The notes under the pieces: model-generated | What the model was told of the DNA's origin: nothing | What the model saw: the letters and a program-made list of their open reading frames with translations, nothing else | The model's database searches: none | Made by a program: the position numbers and the translations under genes | Assembly: GCA_028867095.1 (NCBI GenBank) | Contig: JAGWHA010000013.1 | Span: 1 to 16,293 of the forward strand | Length of the DNA: 16,293 nucleotides | Direction of reading: 5' to 3' | Source of the DNA: Microcaldota archaeon | GTDB lineage: Archaea > Micrarchaeota > Micrarchaeia > Micrarchaeales > CABMGC01 | Shown here: in pieces, positions 1 to 6,640 of the stretch | Layout of the letters: each line of letters starts with the position of its first letter | Position numbering within the stretch: position 1 is the first letter of the stretch

Positions 1-217
1 GGCCTACACTCAGCCCCGTATCTCTAGAGCATAGTAAACATAGACTTAGGGTTGCTCCTTCCGGCCTGGCCCGGTTCGAATATGCAACTACCACTAGAGG
101 CGAAACCTCAACGCTTCGGCCTAGGCCTTGCACTACTCTGTAACACTCGGCAAGCATGCGGCCCGCCTAAAGGGGATTTGCGGATTGGGAACCCCTGGCT
201 CCCAGCCTTGCTGCCGA
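1..217 (-). ncRNA. SRP RNA (7S RNA), probably cut by the left window edge
   Basis: This is the RNA scaffold of the signal recognition particle, which targets membrane and secreted proteins with SRP54 and SRP19. Read on the minus strand, bases 72 to 49 form the SRP54-binding tip of helix 8: GGG, an internal loop CCAG, GCC, the GGAA tetraloop (complement at 59-62), GGA, an internal loop GCAA and CCC. This matches the universal SRP pattern with symmetric-loop bases and a GNAR tetraloop. Long complementary arms of helix 5 lie on either side, and GC-rich hairpins typical of the archaeal 5' domain lie around 150-205. The 5' end near 217 is inferred from a TATA-like box at 235-242. Helix 5 still seems to be pairing at base 1, so some tens of bases of the 3' end probably lie outside the window. 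I am confident of the identity and less so of both ends. Confidence 0.88.
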
Positions 218-234
218 TAATACTTGCAATCGAG

Positions 235-242
235 CATTTAAG
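235..242 (-). promoter_or_regulatory. TATA-like box of the SRP RNA
   Basis: The minus strand reads CTTAAATG here, centred about 25 bases before the inferred 5' end of the SRP RNA near 213-217. It sits in the 48 bases between the stop codon of the long minus-strand gene and the RNA, so the RNA can have its own promoter. Confidence 0.5.
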
Positions 243-265
243 AAACGTTGTTTTTAGCGGAACAA

Positions 266-2413
266 TCAGTCCCTGAGCTCCATCGCAAGCGCCCTGCTCC
301 CCTTTTCGGTCTCGAGGTAGACGTTCTTCTTTATGCTGAAATCAATCGTCATGTCCTTAAGCCCCTTATTCTCTATGTATTTGATGAACTTCTTGGAGGT
401 CTCGCCCGCCCCGTCCCTTCCGAAGACTATCCTATCTGCATTCTTCTCCCTGGCCCTTTCAATCAGGTCGTTAAACACTATCTCAAACACCGCATTCTTC
501 CTGAAGAACCTGTGCCCTTCCACCGAATCAACCAGGAAATTTCCGCCCGTGACCGAGCAGATCGCGCCGCCCAGGCGCTTCTTGCCTATTTCGTACTTCA
601 CCATCACGATCTCCTTGTCCGCAGCGTAGCCGTAGACGTCGTTGCTTCTTGGCAGGAAGACGCACGCCATCTGCTTGCGGCTGTCGTAGTCGAGTATGTT
701 CCTGCTCTCCGCTGCCCTGACGAAACCTGCATTCTTTACTGACATGTCGCTGTAGTTTGCTCCATCAAGCGTGTCTATGATGAACTCATTTTTGGTTCCG
801 GCAAGCATCGCGCAGATTCTCTGGTAGAGCAGGGCGTCTGCTGGGCCTGCCCTTGCCATTGCAAAGATGCTCTTCTTCAGCTCCCTGTACTTTGTGTTTA
901 TCTCGTTTCGCGCGCGATTTAGCGTATCTCTCCCAACAATCTCGGAAAATACTCCAACCGCCTTCCCCTCCCTCTTAGCGTCCTTTGAGCCCAGCAGAGC
1001 CACCGCAGCGTACTCTCTTAGCTGCTCCACTGTATAGTCGAGCGCGAGCTGCTGCTGGTTGGCAAGCGAGTATTTTTTGACGGATTCGTCCTCAGACTCG
1101 TTTATTATCCGGATTCCCTTTCTTATCTTCGCCCTCCCAAGTCCGGAGAGCATTCCCATCTCTTCCATTGTCAGGTCCTTTAGGAGCCCATACTTTTTTT
1201 TCAGGTGCGCAAGCAGTTCCTTCTCGTAGTCCTTTAGGTTCTCCCTTGTAGGCCTGAGGAACGCCCCTCCTGAGGCTGCATAGGCTATCACGTTCCTTAA
1301 GCCCTGTTTGGTGATGGCTACCTGCTCAAGCCCTAGCCCGATTATCTTGCATATAATCTTGCCGTCAACCTGCCCGTCCATCTGTCGGATCGCCTTTTCG
1401 TTAGAGGCGTAGAATTCTATTGCCTTGAGCATCATCGACCTGTCCCCAAACTCCATGCCTGCGCGAACCGCGAAGGCCGCCGAATAGAACATGCTCATCA
1501 CGGCCTTAGAGTTTAGCCTCTCAATTATCTCCCCGTCCTGGAGCAGCCTTGCGACTTTCAGTATTCTCCCAGTCTCCCTTTTTGGCCCCGCAAACTCCTG
1601 GGCGAACTCAAAGGTTATGGCACTTGCAAGGTACGGGTTGCACCCTCCAAGAACCTTCACTATCTCCACGAATATCTCTGTGTCCATTGCCCTTCCCATA
1701 CCTATGAAGAGGTTGTTCACCGCCGTGATTGCCGCCTTGTCGTCAGCGCTAGCAAGCCTGTTCAGGCTCTCGACCACCTTGGGCATCGAAAGCACCTTTG
1801 CAAAGCTTGCCGCCTGTTCCTTTAGACTCTTGTGCTCAAATGTGAAGAGCTGGGTGGTGAACTGCATCAGCATAAACCAGCTGATTCTAGCGTCGTATCG
1901 CGCAAACGGGGACATCACCTCGTCAGCTGAGAGGACCTGAGCAACCTTTTCGATTGAGTCCTTCTTCATCGGGTAAAAGTTCGATCCCCTGTAAGACGCA
2001 TACCCCACACCGCTCGAGTTTGCCTTCTCCATGAACGACTCCGCCAATGCAATCGCGTCCCTTTCCGGGTATTTGTTGAGCACTCTTCGGACCGCCTCGT
2101 ACCCAAGCGCCTCCATCATCCTAATTGCCCTCCCCTCAGACCACTGCCTATTCCCCTCGTTTAGCTCCTCCAAAAGCTTGCCCGCAATCTTGCGCTTGAG
2201 TCCGTCAGAGTGATATTTCTCCAGGATGCCCTCAAGATTCTTCTCGACCAGAAGTCGCATCCCCTTTTGGTTGCCCAGATGCTTGCCTTTGATTTCGGGA
2301 TCCAGGCCCCTCAGCCGTTCCCTAAGCGCAGCAATGCCCGCAGCCATTTCTGGCGGACAGCGCTCCCGCTGGCCTATCTGGATCTTGCCTTTCGATCTTA
2401 CAGCATCCCCCAT
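266..2413 (-). CDS. Large predicted helical protein of unknown function (715 aa)
   Basis: I do not recognise this gene. The product is soluble, with no signal peptide or membrane segment. Roughly the first 480 residues look almost entirely alpha-helical, with regular amphipathic stretches that could be an alpha-solenoid. The last 150 or so residues alternate strands and helices and have a weak resemblance to a GNAT-type acyltransferase fold, with a strand-rich part around L-G-G-A-I-C-S-V-T-G-G and then a long helix N-D-L-I-E-R-A-R-E-K. I see no diagnostic catalytic motif. The open frame reaches a GTG at 2431, but a TATA box at 2436-2443 puts transcription start at the ATG at 2413, so I take that ATG. 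Codon use is that of the housekeeping genes (G/C-ending), and it is divergent from aIF2-beta, so it looks like a resident gene rather than a recent arrival. Confidence 0.8.
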   Translation of the reverse strand: MGDAVRSKGKIQIGQRERCPPEMAAGIAALRERLRGLDPEIKGKHLGNQKGMRLLVEKNLEGILEKYHSDGLKRKIAGKLLEELNEGNRQWSEGRAIRMMEALGYEAVRRVLNKYPERDAIALAESFMEKANSSGVGYASYRGSNFYPMKKDSIEKVAQVLSADEVMSPFARYDARISWFMLMQFTTQLFTFEHKSLKEQAASFAKVLSMPKVVESLNRLASADDKAAITAVNNLFIGMGRAMDTEIFVEIVKVLGGCNPYLASAITFEFAQEFAGPKRETGRILKVARLLQDGEIIERLNSKAVMSMFYSAAFAVRAGMEFGDRSMMLKAIEFYASNEKAIRQMDGQVDGKIICKIIGLGLEQVAITKQGLRNVIAYAASGGAFLRPTRENLKDYEKELLAHLKKKYGLLKDLTMEEMGMLSGLGRAKIRKGIRIINESEDESVKKYSLANQQQLALDYTVEQLREYAAVALLGSKDAKREGKAVGVFSEIVGRDTLNRARNEINTKYRELKKSIFAMARAGPADALLYQRICAMLAGTKNEFIIDTLDGANYSDMSVKNAGFVRAAESRNILDYDSRKQMACVFLPRSNDVYGYAADKEIVMVKYEIGKKRLGGAICSVTGGNFLVDSVEGHRFFRKNAVFEIVFNDLIERAREKNADRIVFGRDGAGETSKKFIKYIENKGLKDMTIDFSIKKNVYLETEKGSRALAMELRD

Positions 2414-2435
2414 GCAGAGTACTCTCTCCACAGGG

Positions 2436-2443
2436 TTTATAAG
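2436..2443 (-). promoter_or_regulatory. TATA box of the 715-aa gene; indicates leaderless ATG at 2413
   Basis: The minus strand reads CTTATAAA. Its centre is about 27 bases from the ATG at 2413, the normal archaeal distance from TATA to transcription start. The upstream in-frame GTG at 2431 would fall before the predicted transcript start. Confidence 0.65.
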
Positions 2444-2486
2444 TATTTTTTAGGATTTGTTTCTGCGGAAGAGGGCGCACAGAACA

Positions 2487-2495
2487 CTTTATTAA
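2487..2495 (+). promoter_or_regulatory. TATA-like box of the aIF2-beta/aIF1A operon
   Basis: The plus strand reads CTTTATTAA, centred about 23-25 bases before the TTG at 2513. A second AT-rich stretch (CTTAAAAG near 2497-2504) could serve instead and would move the transcript start to about 2526. No in-frame ATG exists near either position. Confidence 0.45.
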
Positions 2496-2512
2496 CCTTA
2501 AAAGAGATATTA

Positions 2513-2941
2513 TTGCAGGGTTTTTCTCTGGACACAGATTACGAGAAGCTACTGGATAGGGCGTTCGCCAAGCTGCCTACCCTGTCCGCCGAGAACGTGG
2601 ACTTCAAGATCCCCGCGGCAGACTCAATGATCCAGGGGGCAAAGACGATACTTAAGAACTTCGGCCAGATCTCGGATGTGGCAAGGAGGGACAAGACGGA
2701 GATCGCAAAGTACATAACAAAGGAGCTCGCCGCCCCTGTGAGCATCGAGGAGCAGAGGCTGATCATCAGCGCAAAGGTCAACAGCGATGTGATCAACGCG
2801 AAGGTGAAGAAGTACTTCGAGAGCTACGTCATCTGCAAGGAGTGCCACAAGCCTGACACGCACGTCGAGTCCTCGGCAAGGGGGTTCCTCACGATTGTCT
2901 GCGAGGCTTGCGGAGCAAGATATACGATAAAGCATTACTAG
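2513..2941 (+). CDS. eif2b: Translation initiation factor aIF2, beta subunit
   Basis: This is the beta subunit of archaeal IF2, the GTPase complex that brings initiator Met-tRNA to the small ribosomal subunit. The start D-Y-E-K-L-L-D-R-A-F, the central K-N-F-G-Q-I-S-D block, the K-Y-I-T-K-E-L-A segment and the C-terminal zinc ribbon (Cys107, Cys110, Cys129, Cys132 counted from the chosen start) are all characteristic. The open frame continues upstream to 2210, but that part overlaps the opposite-strand gene and has no homology. No ATG lies in frame near the conserved start. TTG at 2513 gives 142 residues, the usual family length, and fits the TATA box at 2487-2495 as a leaderless start; CTG at 2528 is the alternative. 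aIF1A follows after 7 bases in the same operon. Confidence 0.93.
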   Translation: MQGFSLDTDYEKLLDRAFAKLPTLSAENVDFKIPAADSMIQGAKTILKNFGQISDVARRDKTEIAKYITKELAAPVSIEEQRLIISAKVNSDVINAKVKKYFESYVICKECHKPDTHVESSARGFLTIVCEACGARYTIKHY

Positions 2942-2948
2942 TGTTTAG

Positions 2949-3245
2949 ATGAGATACCAAAAGCAGAATACTCCCCAGACCACGCCCATGCCAAGGCCTG
3001 GCGAGGTGGTGGGCACAGTTCGAAGGGCGCTGGGCGCATCGAAGTTCGAGGTCGCCGGCTCCGATGGGAACATAAGGGTCTGCTCGATACCTGGAAGGCT
3101 CAAGAGGAGGTTCTGGGTCAAGGAGGGGGACGTGGTTTTGGTCAAGCCGTGGGTCGTGCAGTCAAACGAGCGTGGCGACATCGTATGGCGATACAGCATA
3201 ATGGACAAGGAGAAGCTCAAGGCCAGGGGGATCCTAATTCCTTAA
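2949..3245 (+). CDS. eif1a: Translation initiation factor aIF1A
   Basis: aIF1A is a small OB-fold protein that binds the ribosomal A site during initiation and helps scanning or subunit joining. The 98 residues contain the family blocks P-R-P-G-E-V-V-G-T-V, the F-E-V-A-G-S-D-G-N strand pair, R-V-C-S-I-P-G-R-L-K-R-R-F-W, E-G-D-V-V-L-V-K-P-W and the G-D-I-V-W-R-Y end of the barrel. The N-terminal tail of about 18 residues is polar and disordered-looking, as usual. It starts with ATG 7 bases after the aIF2-beta stop, so two factors that act together at initiation are co-transcribed. Its 3' end overlaps the end of the convergent minus-strand gene by 12 bases. Confidence 0.95.
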   Translation: MRYQKQNTPQTTPMPRPGEVVGTVRRALGASKFEVAGSDGNIRVCSIPGRLKRRFWVKEGDVVLVKPWVVQSNERGDIVWRYSIMDKEKLKARGILIP

Positions 3246-3845
3246 GTGCTTTCTCAGCGCGATGATCCTCTTTTCCACTTCGAGTATCTCCGCTATGTCC
3301 GTTTTCCACTCCTTTTCATTTTCCTGGATCCGCGTGTCCTGATTCCCTATGAACTCGCGTATTCTCTTCGAGATCGTATCCTTCTTCTTTGATGCGTAGG
3401 GTATGGCCCAGTACTCCTCAGAGAAGAGTTTAGTATCGATGCCGAATATCTCCGTGATCTGCGAGGCCTCAAGATCGGAGATGAAGATGGGATAAATCTC
3501 AGGATGGTTGGTCTTGCGCTTGCCATGCTTCTCAAAATATGCTATCAGATCCTCCTTGGGCTTGCTGTCTATGAGATATCCAATCGGGTGTATCTCTATC
3601 TGAACCATCCTGTTTTTGCGATACAGCCTTGTAAGAAAGTCCGGCCCTCCCCCTCCGAAGAATATCGCGGGCTCATATAGCGCCCCTATCTTGTTTTCGT
3701 ACAAGGCCGTGGCCACAGAAGCCTCTGCCCCTGTCTTATAGACCGACCCTGTGCAGAGCGTCGCGTTCCGGATGAGCTTGTTCACAAGCTGATATATCTG
3801 CTCTTTGGTAGGAATAGCGGAATCATGTCCCCGTAATGATTGCAT
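3234..3845 (-). CDS. Unknown protein, possible PD-(D/E)xK-like fold (203 aa)
   Basis: I do not recognise the family. The middle of the protein has the layout of a PD-(D/E)xK nuclease core: a helix carrying Glu41 (G-A-E-A-S-V), a glycine-rich turn ending in P-D-F with Asp69, then a strand V-Q-I-E-I-H-P with Glu84. The usual catalytic lysine two residues after that glutamate is His86, so activity is uncertain. A later hydrophobic strand (Y-P-I-F-I-S-D) fits the same fold. The C-terminal 50 residues are highly charged and probably coiled. The ATG at 3845 is about 25 bases from a TATA box at 3865-3873, so it is probably leaderless. The gene ends within the convergent aIF1A gene. The nuclease reading is an inference from motif spacing only. 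Confidence 0.75.
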   Translation of the reverse strand: MQSLRGHDSAIPTKEQIYQLVNKLIRNATLCTGSVYKTGAEASVATALYENKIGALYEPAIFFGGGGPDFLTRLYRKNRMVQIEIHPIGYLIDSKPKEDLIAYFEKHGKRKTNHPEIYPIFISDLEASQITEIFGIDTKLFSEEYWAIPYASKKKDTISKRIREFIGNQDTRIQENEKEWKTDIAEILEVEKRIIALRKHLRN

Positions 3846-3864
3846 AGGATATAGTGAATGAAAG

Positions 3865-3873
3865 ATTTATAAG
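3865..3873 (-). promoter_or_regulatory. TATA box overlapping the Rio1 stop codon
   Basis: The minus strand reads CTTATAAAT, centred about 25 bases before the ATG at 3845. The TAA stop of Rio1 (3867-3869) is part of this box, so the downstream gene is probably transcribed from its own promoter set inside the end of the upstream gene. Confidence 0.6.
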
Positions 3874-4646
3874 CCATACGCAGAAGCTTTTCCGATTACG
3901 TACCTGTAGACCTCCTCGGCATCCACCTCAATCTGGTACTTTCGCCTGAAATAGTTTGTGATGTTGTAGATGTCCCTTCTCAGAAACATCATCGCATTCG
4001 GGTGCTTGTCTATCACCGCCTGCCCGAAGTCTATTATGTAGGGCGTTCCGTCGTGCATCAGGATGTTGTACTCGCTTAGGTCCGCATGGACCAGCTCGTG
4101 CTGGTAGAGCTTCCTTACGTCAGAGAGTATTGCCTTGAGCACCTTCTCCGGCTCCTCAAGCACGATGTTCTTTAGCTGCGGGGCGACCCTCTGCCCGTTC
4201 CCGATGAACTCTATGGCAAGCACGTTCCCGTTGAAGTAGTAGGGCTCTGGCGCGTGCACCTTCGCGTGCGATGCTATCTTGAGGTTCCCATACTCCTTCT
4301 TGCACCACTCGTTCACTATCCAGAAGATGCTCCTCTTTATCTTCGGAAACCTGGGATCCCCGATCATGTAGTCCACCCTTGAGTAGAAGCTCGAAGTCTC
4401 GATCCTAAATATCTTCACCGCCACGTAGTCCCCATCAACCTCTTCCCCAGCCTCGGCAAGGTAGACGTCCGCCTCCTTCCCCTTTGCGATCAAAAACAGC
4501 AGCCTGCTGACTATCTTGTGGGTGAAGAGCTTCTCGATTTTCATTATCGTCCTGTGGTCGAAGATGCCCTCCTCGATGACCAGCTGCTCCCTGAGCATGT
4601 GCTTCTCCCTGCTGGGCCTCTTCTTCTTCCCGACTCGCGTTGCCAT
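3867..4646 (-). CDS. rio1: RIO-type serine/threonine kinase Rio1
   Basis: Rio1 is an atypical protein kinase/ATPase that works in late maturation of the small ribosomal subunit. Counted from the chosen start, the nucleotide loop G-K-E-A-D-V-Y lies near residues 56-62, the ATP-binding lysine (V-A-V-K-I-F-R-I-E-T) is Lys78, the catalytic loop H-A-D-L-S-E-Y-N has Asp189, and the metal-binding I-D-F-G-Q-A has Asp206. The V-K-I-F-R-I-E-T-S-S-F and K-E-Y-G-N-L blocks place it with archaeal Rio1 rather than Rio2 or Bud32. The frame opens at ATG 4664, but a TATA-like element around 4669-4674 and the basic start M-A-T-R-V-G-K-K-K-R favour ATG 4646, giving 259 residues. It is divergent from the XPF nuclease. 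Confidence 0.94.
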   Translation of the reverse strand: MATRVGKKKRPSREKHMLREQLVIEEGIFDHRTIMKIEKLFTHKIVSRLLFLIAKGKEADVYLAEAGEEVDGDYVAVKIFRIETSSFYSRVDYMIGDPRFPKIKRSIFWIVNEWCKKEYGNLKIASHAKVHAPEPYYFNGNVLAIEFIGNGQRVAPQLKNIVLEEPEKVLKAILSDVRKLYQHELVHADLSEYNILMHDGTPYIIDFGQAVIDKHPNAMMFLRRDIYNITNYFRRKYQIEVDAEEVYRYVIGKASAYGL

Positions 4647-4661
4647 TAAACCAGTGATAAG

Positions 4662-4674
4662 CATTTATCTTTAA
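4662..4674. promoter_or_regulatory. Shared divergent promoter of Rio1 and the XPF nuclease
   Basis: Only 44 bases separate the proposed starts (4646 minus, 4691 plus). The stretch GCATTTATCTTTA contains a plus-strand TATA-like ATTTATC centred about 25 bases before ATG 4691, and a minus-strand TTAAAG/GATAAAT about 25 bases before ATG 4646. The two TATA elements overlap, so the promoters probably compete for TBP binding. Confidence 0.45.
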
Positions 4675-4690
4675 CATAATAAATATGCGT

Positions 4691-5335
4691 ATGCAGCCCC
4701 CGCAGATAATAGTGGACAACAGGGAGCGCAACCTCGAGATAATAAACGGGCTTGAGCAAAGCGGCGTAACGCTTACATTCGCGCAGCTCCCAGTCGGGGA
4801 CTACATCCTCTCGGACAGGATCTGCGTCGAGCGCAAGACCTCCTCCGACCTCGAGGGGTCGATAATGAATGGCAGGCTCTTCGAGCAGCTTGAGAGGCTC
4901 AAGGCGAGCTTCGAGAAGCCGATGATGGTCATAGAGGGCAACGGATTCCGCCTGGGAAGCAACGTGATACTCGGGACCGCCTTGAAAATATATGTTGATT
5001 ACGGGATACCGATCCTCTGGTCCACAGACGCTCTTGAGACTGCCGACATACTATCCGCGATCTCACGGAGGGAACAAGAGCACAAAGCCCACGAGCCAAG
5101 GCTTGCGGGGCTAAAGAAGGCCCATTCTGAGGACGAGTGGCAGCTTTTGATCCTCAGCTCCATACCCGGCGTCGGGACAAAGCTCGCAAAGAACATGCTA
5201 AGGCACTTCAAGAGCATACGGAACATCGTGATTGCTGACGTTGAGGAGTTAACGAAGATAGACAAGATAGGGAAGAAGAAGGCAGAGAGGATATACGAGA
5301 TACTCAACACTCGCTATGAAAGCGCAAAGGAGTGA
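4691..5335 (+). CDS. xpf: XPF/ERCC4-type structure-specific endonuclease
   Basis: This is a short XPF-family nuclease that cuts branched DNA (flaps, forks, nicked junctions) in repair and replication restart. The N-terminal ERCC4 domain has V-D-N-R-E-R-N, then G-D-Y, then V-E-R-K-T, the G-D-x(n)-E-R-K-x(3)-D active site with its metal-binding Asp and Glu. The C-terminal 60 residues hold tandem helix-hairpin-helix motifs (I-P-G-V-G and I-D-K-I-G-K-K-K-A). There is no helicase part, so it resembles the short crenarchaeal form rather than euryarchaeal Hef. It has 214 residues from ATG 4691; ATG 4685 would add two. The family works as a dimer, and crenarchaeal members need PCNA; I cannot identify a PCNA-binding tail with confidence. 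Its stop codon directly abuts the end of the convergent Cgi121-like gene. Confidence 0.93.
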   Translation: MQPPQIIVDNRERNLEIINGLEQSGVTLTFAQLPVGDYILSDRICVERKTSSDLEGSIMNGRLFEQLERLKASFEKPMMVIEGNGFRLGSNVILGTALKIYVDYGIPILWSTDALETADILSAISRREQEHKAHEPRLAGLKKAHSEDEWQLLILSSIPGVGTKLAKNMLRHFKSIRNIVIADVEELTKIDKIGKKKAERIYEILNTRYESAKE

Positions 5336-5776
5336 TTACCCATCTATTATCGGGGTGATCGCCACATTTGCTGCGCCATCAGGGTCAAACTTCAGGGGAA
5401 CGTTCTTCATCCCATTTAGCCTCAGCCTTTTCTTCGCCGTCTTTGCCAAAGTCTTGGATGTTGCGAAAAGAAGGAAGTCCAAAGAGTCCTTCACCCCGCA
5501 TTTCCCGATCGCCTTTGAGATGTTCATCCTTCCCGCTGCCAAAATCAGCATCTCCTTTGAGGCCTCTCTGCTCCGCATCCCCTTTTCATCGTATCTTATC
5601 AGCGCATTGAAGTATGCGGGCAGAAGCCTGTCCACCATCTTTCTGTCATATCCAAATATCTGAATGAATTCTGATCCCTTCGATAGCTTCAGCGCCTCCT
5701 TTACCAGTTCTTGGGTGCCAAGCGCCGAGCTGCACCTATAACACACAGCAGCTACTTTCGCCAGTTTTTCCATCAT
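5336..5776 (-). CDS. cgi121: Cgi121-like KEOPS subunit
   Basis: Cgi121 is the small KEOPS subunit that binds tRNA and stimulates Bud32 during t6A37 synthesis. The recognisable part is residues 70-105: S-K-E-M-L-I-L-A-A-G-R-M-N-I-S-K-A-I-G-K followed by C-G-V-K-D, which matches the family pattern of a strand ending in G-R-x-x-I followed by an A-I-x-x-x-G-x-K-D helix. The N-terminal part (C-Y-R-C-S-S-A-L-G-T-Q-E-L-V-K-E-A-L) is less conserved, and a short C-terminal tail ends in D-P-D-G. At 146 residues it is about the normal size. ATG 5776 (or the adjacent ATG 5773) sits about 25 bases from a TATA-like box at 5796-5804. No other KEOPS gene is nearby. The assignment rests on a partial motif, so I hold it moderately. 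Confidence 0.62.
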   Translation of the reverse strand: MMEKLAKVAAVCYRCSSALGTQELVKEALKLSKGSEFIQIFGYDRKMVDRLLPAYFNALIRYDEKGMRSREASKEMLILAAGRMNISKAIGKCGVKDSLDFLLFATSKTLAKTAKKRLRLNGMKNVPLKFDPDGAANVAITPIIDG

Positions 5777-5795
5777 AAAGAGCCCAGAGGCAAAT

Positions 5796-5804
5796 GGTTA
5801 AATT
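5796..5804 (-). promoter_or_regulatory. TATA-like box of the Cgi121-like gene
   Basis: The minus strand reads AATTTAACC, centred about 25 bases before the ATG at 5776. This fits a leaderless transcript. Confidence 0.5.
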
Positions 5805-5835
5805 CCTTGCCTTACATAAGAATATGTGGCTTATT

Positions 5836-5843
5836 CTTTTAAG
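5836..5843 (+). promoter_or_regulatory. TATA-like box of the S8e operon
   Basis: The plus strand reads CTTTTAAG, centred about 24 bases before ATG 5863, so the S8e message is probably leaderless. A 7-base inverted repeat (5818-5824 and 5832-5838) overlaps its upstream side. Confidence 0.5.
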
Positions 5844-5862
5844 CCTATTTTTGAGTGATTAG

Positions 5863-6258
5863 ATGAGTCAGTTTGGAGTACAGTTGCACACAAAGCCCCA
5901 CAGGAAGCTCTCGGGGAGCGGAAAGGGCAAGGTCAGGGGCCGCGACAAGAAAAGATACGAGGTCGGAGGATACTTCATAGCCACAAAGCTAGGCGAGAAG
6001 AACGCGGTCAAGAAGGTCAGGACGATGGGTGGGACCGTCAAGTCAAAGCTCCAGTACGTCGGATTCGCAAACCTGCTCACAAAGGAGGGCTACAAGAAGG
6101 TAAAGATCAACTCGGTGATCGAATCACCAGACAACCGCAACTTCGCAAGGCTTACTATTCTTACAAAGGGCTCGATAATCGAGACCGAGCTGGGAAAGGC
6201 AGTCGTCACCAACCGCGCAGGAAGGGAGGGCAGCGTGAACGCAAGGCTACTCAAGTGA
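5863..6258 (+). CDS. rps8e: 30S ribosomal protein S8e
   Basis: S8e is an archaeal/eukaryotic-type protein of the small ribosomal subunit. The 131 residues are strongly basic and show the family start with K-P-H-R-K-L-S-G-S-G, the R-G-R-D-K-K-R-Y-E-V-G block, V-K-K-V-R-T-M-G-G and the later I-L-T-K-G-S-I-I-E-T-E-L-G-K-A-V-V-T-N-R followed by G-R-E-G, ending in N-A-R-L-L-K. Length is normal for archaeal members. The codons are strongly biased to AAG and C-ending forms, as expected for a highly expressed gene. The next gene starts 4 bases after the stop, so S8e leads a small operon. Confidence 0.96.
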   Translation: MSQFGVQLHTKPHRKLSGSGKGKVRGRDKKRYEVGGYFIATKLGEKNAVKKVRTMGGTVKSKLQYVGFANLLTKEGYKKVKINSVIESPDNRNFARLTILTKGSIIETELGKAVVTNRAGREGSVNARLLK

Positions 6259-6262
6259 GCGC

Positions 6263-6637
6263 ATGCCCGCAAGAGTGTACATCGCAGACGCCTCAAAGCA
6301 GCTTGATCTAAAGAAGCTCATCAACTACGACCCTTACCTGGACAACGCAATAAAGGAGGAGGATCTCGAGAAGCTCCGCGCCGACGAGATGGCAAATGTG
6401 ATTTTCGCAAGGCAGGACTGCATGATAAAGGAAGGGGCAGCCCTAGGGCTCGACGCACAGAAAGTCTACTTATACATAAATGCAAACGATGACTTCCAGG
6501 AGAAGGCGGAGAAGAAGCTAAAGGCCCAGATTGAGGGCATAGTGAGGGCTGATCCGGAGATTGAGCAGAAGGTCATAGCAAACATCGCAGAGGAGCAGCA
6601 AAAGGCAGAGGGCGGATTCGGTTACCTGTTTGGTTAG
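6263..6637 (+). CDS. Conserved-looking small protein of unknown function (124 aa)
   Basis: I do not recognise this protein. It is soluble, 124 residues, rich in Glu and Lys. The first 75 residues contain alternating hydrophobic stretches (A-R-V-Y-I-A-D, K-V-Y-L-Y-I-N-A) that could form a small alpha/beta fold. Residues 78-115 form a charged helix likely to coil, and the chain ends in a glycine/aromatic tail G-G-F-G-Y-L-F-G that may be a peptide ligand for a partner. It starts 4 bases after S8e and ends 3 bases before the carbamoyltransferase, so it is translated as part of that operon. Codon use matches S8e, which suggests a genuine and well-expressed gene. A link to the ribosome is only suggested by position. 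Confidence 0.78.
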   Translation: MPARVYIADASKQLDLKKLINYDPYLDNAIKEEDLEKLRADEMANVIFARQDCMIKEGAALGLDAQKVYLYINANDDFQEKAEKKLKAQIEGIVRADPEIEQKVIANIAEEQQKAEGGFGYLFG

Positions 6638-6640
6638 ATT

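Noticed and set aside
52..276. Small open frame across the left end
   Set aside because: It lies on the strand opposite the SRP RNA and only reflects structured RNA sequence.
248..742. Plus-strand open frame of 164 codons
   Set aside because: It is antisense to the 715-residue gene, has no promoter or family likeness, and has the composition of a shadow frame; the similar frames at 7703-8170 and 9690-10130 were rejected for the same reason.
2210..2512. Upstream extension of the aIF2-beta reading frame to an ATG at 2210
   Set aside because: This part lies inside the opposite-strand gene, resembles no aIF2-beta N-terminus, and would precede the promoter.
3867..4646. Bud32 (KEOPS kinase) because a Cgi121-like gene is close
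   Set aside because: The N-terminal domain, the V-K-I-F-R-I-E-T block and length are those of Rio1.
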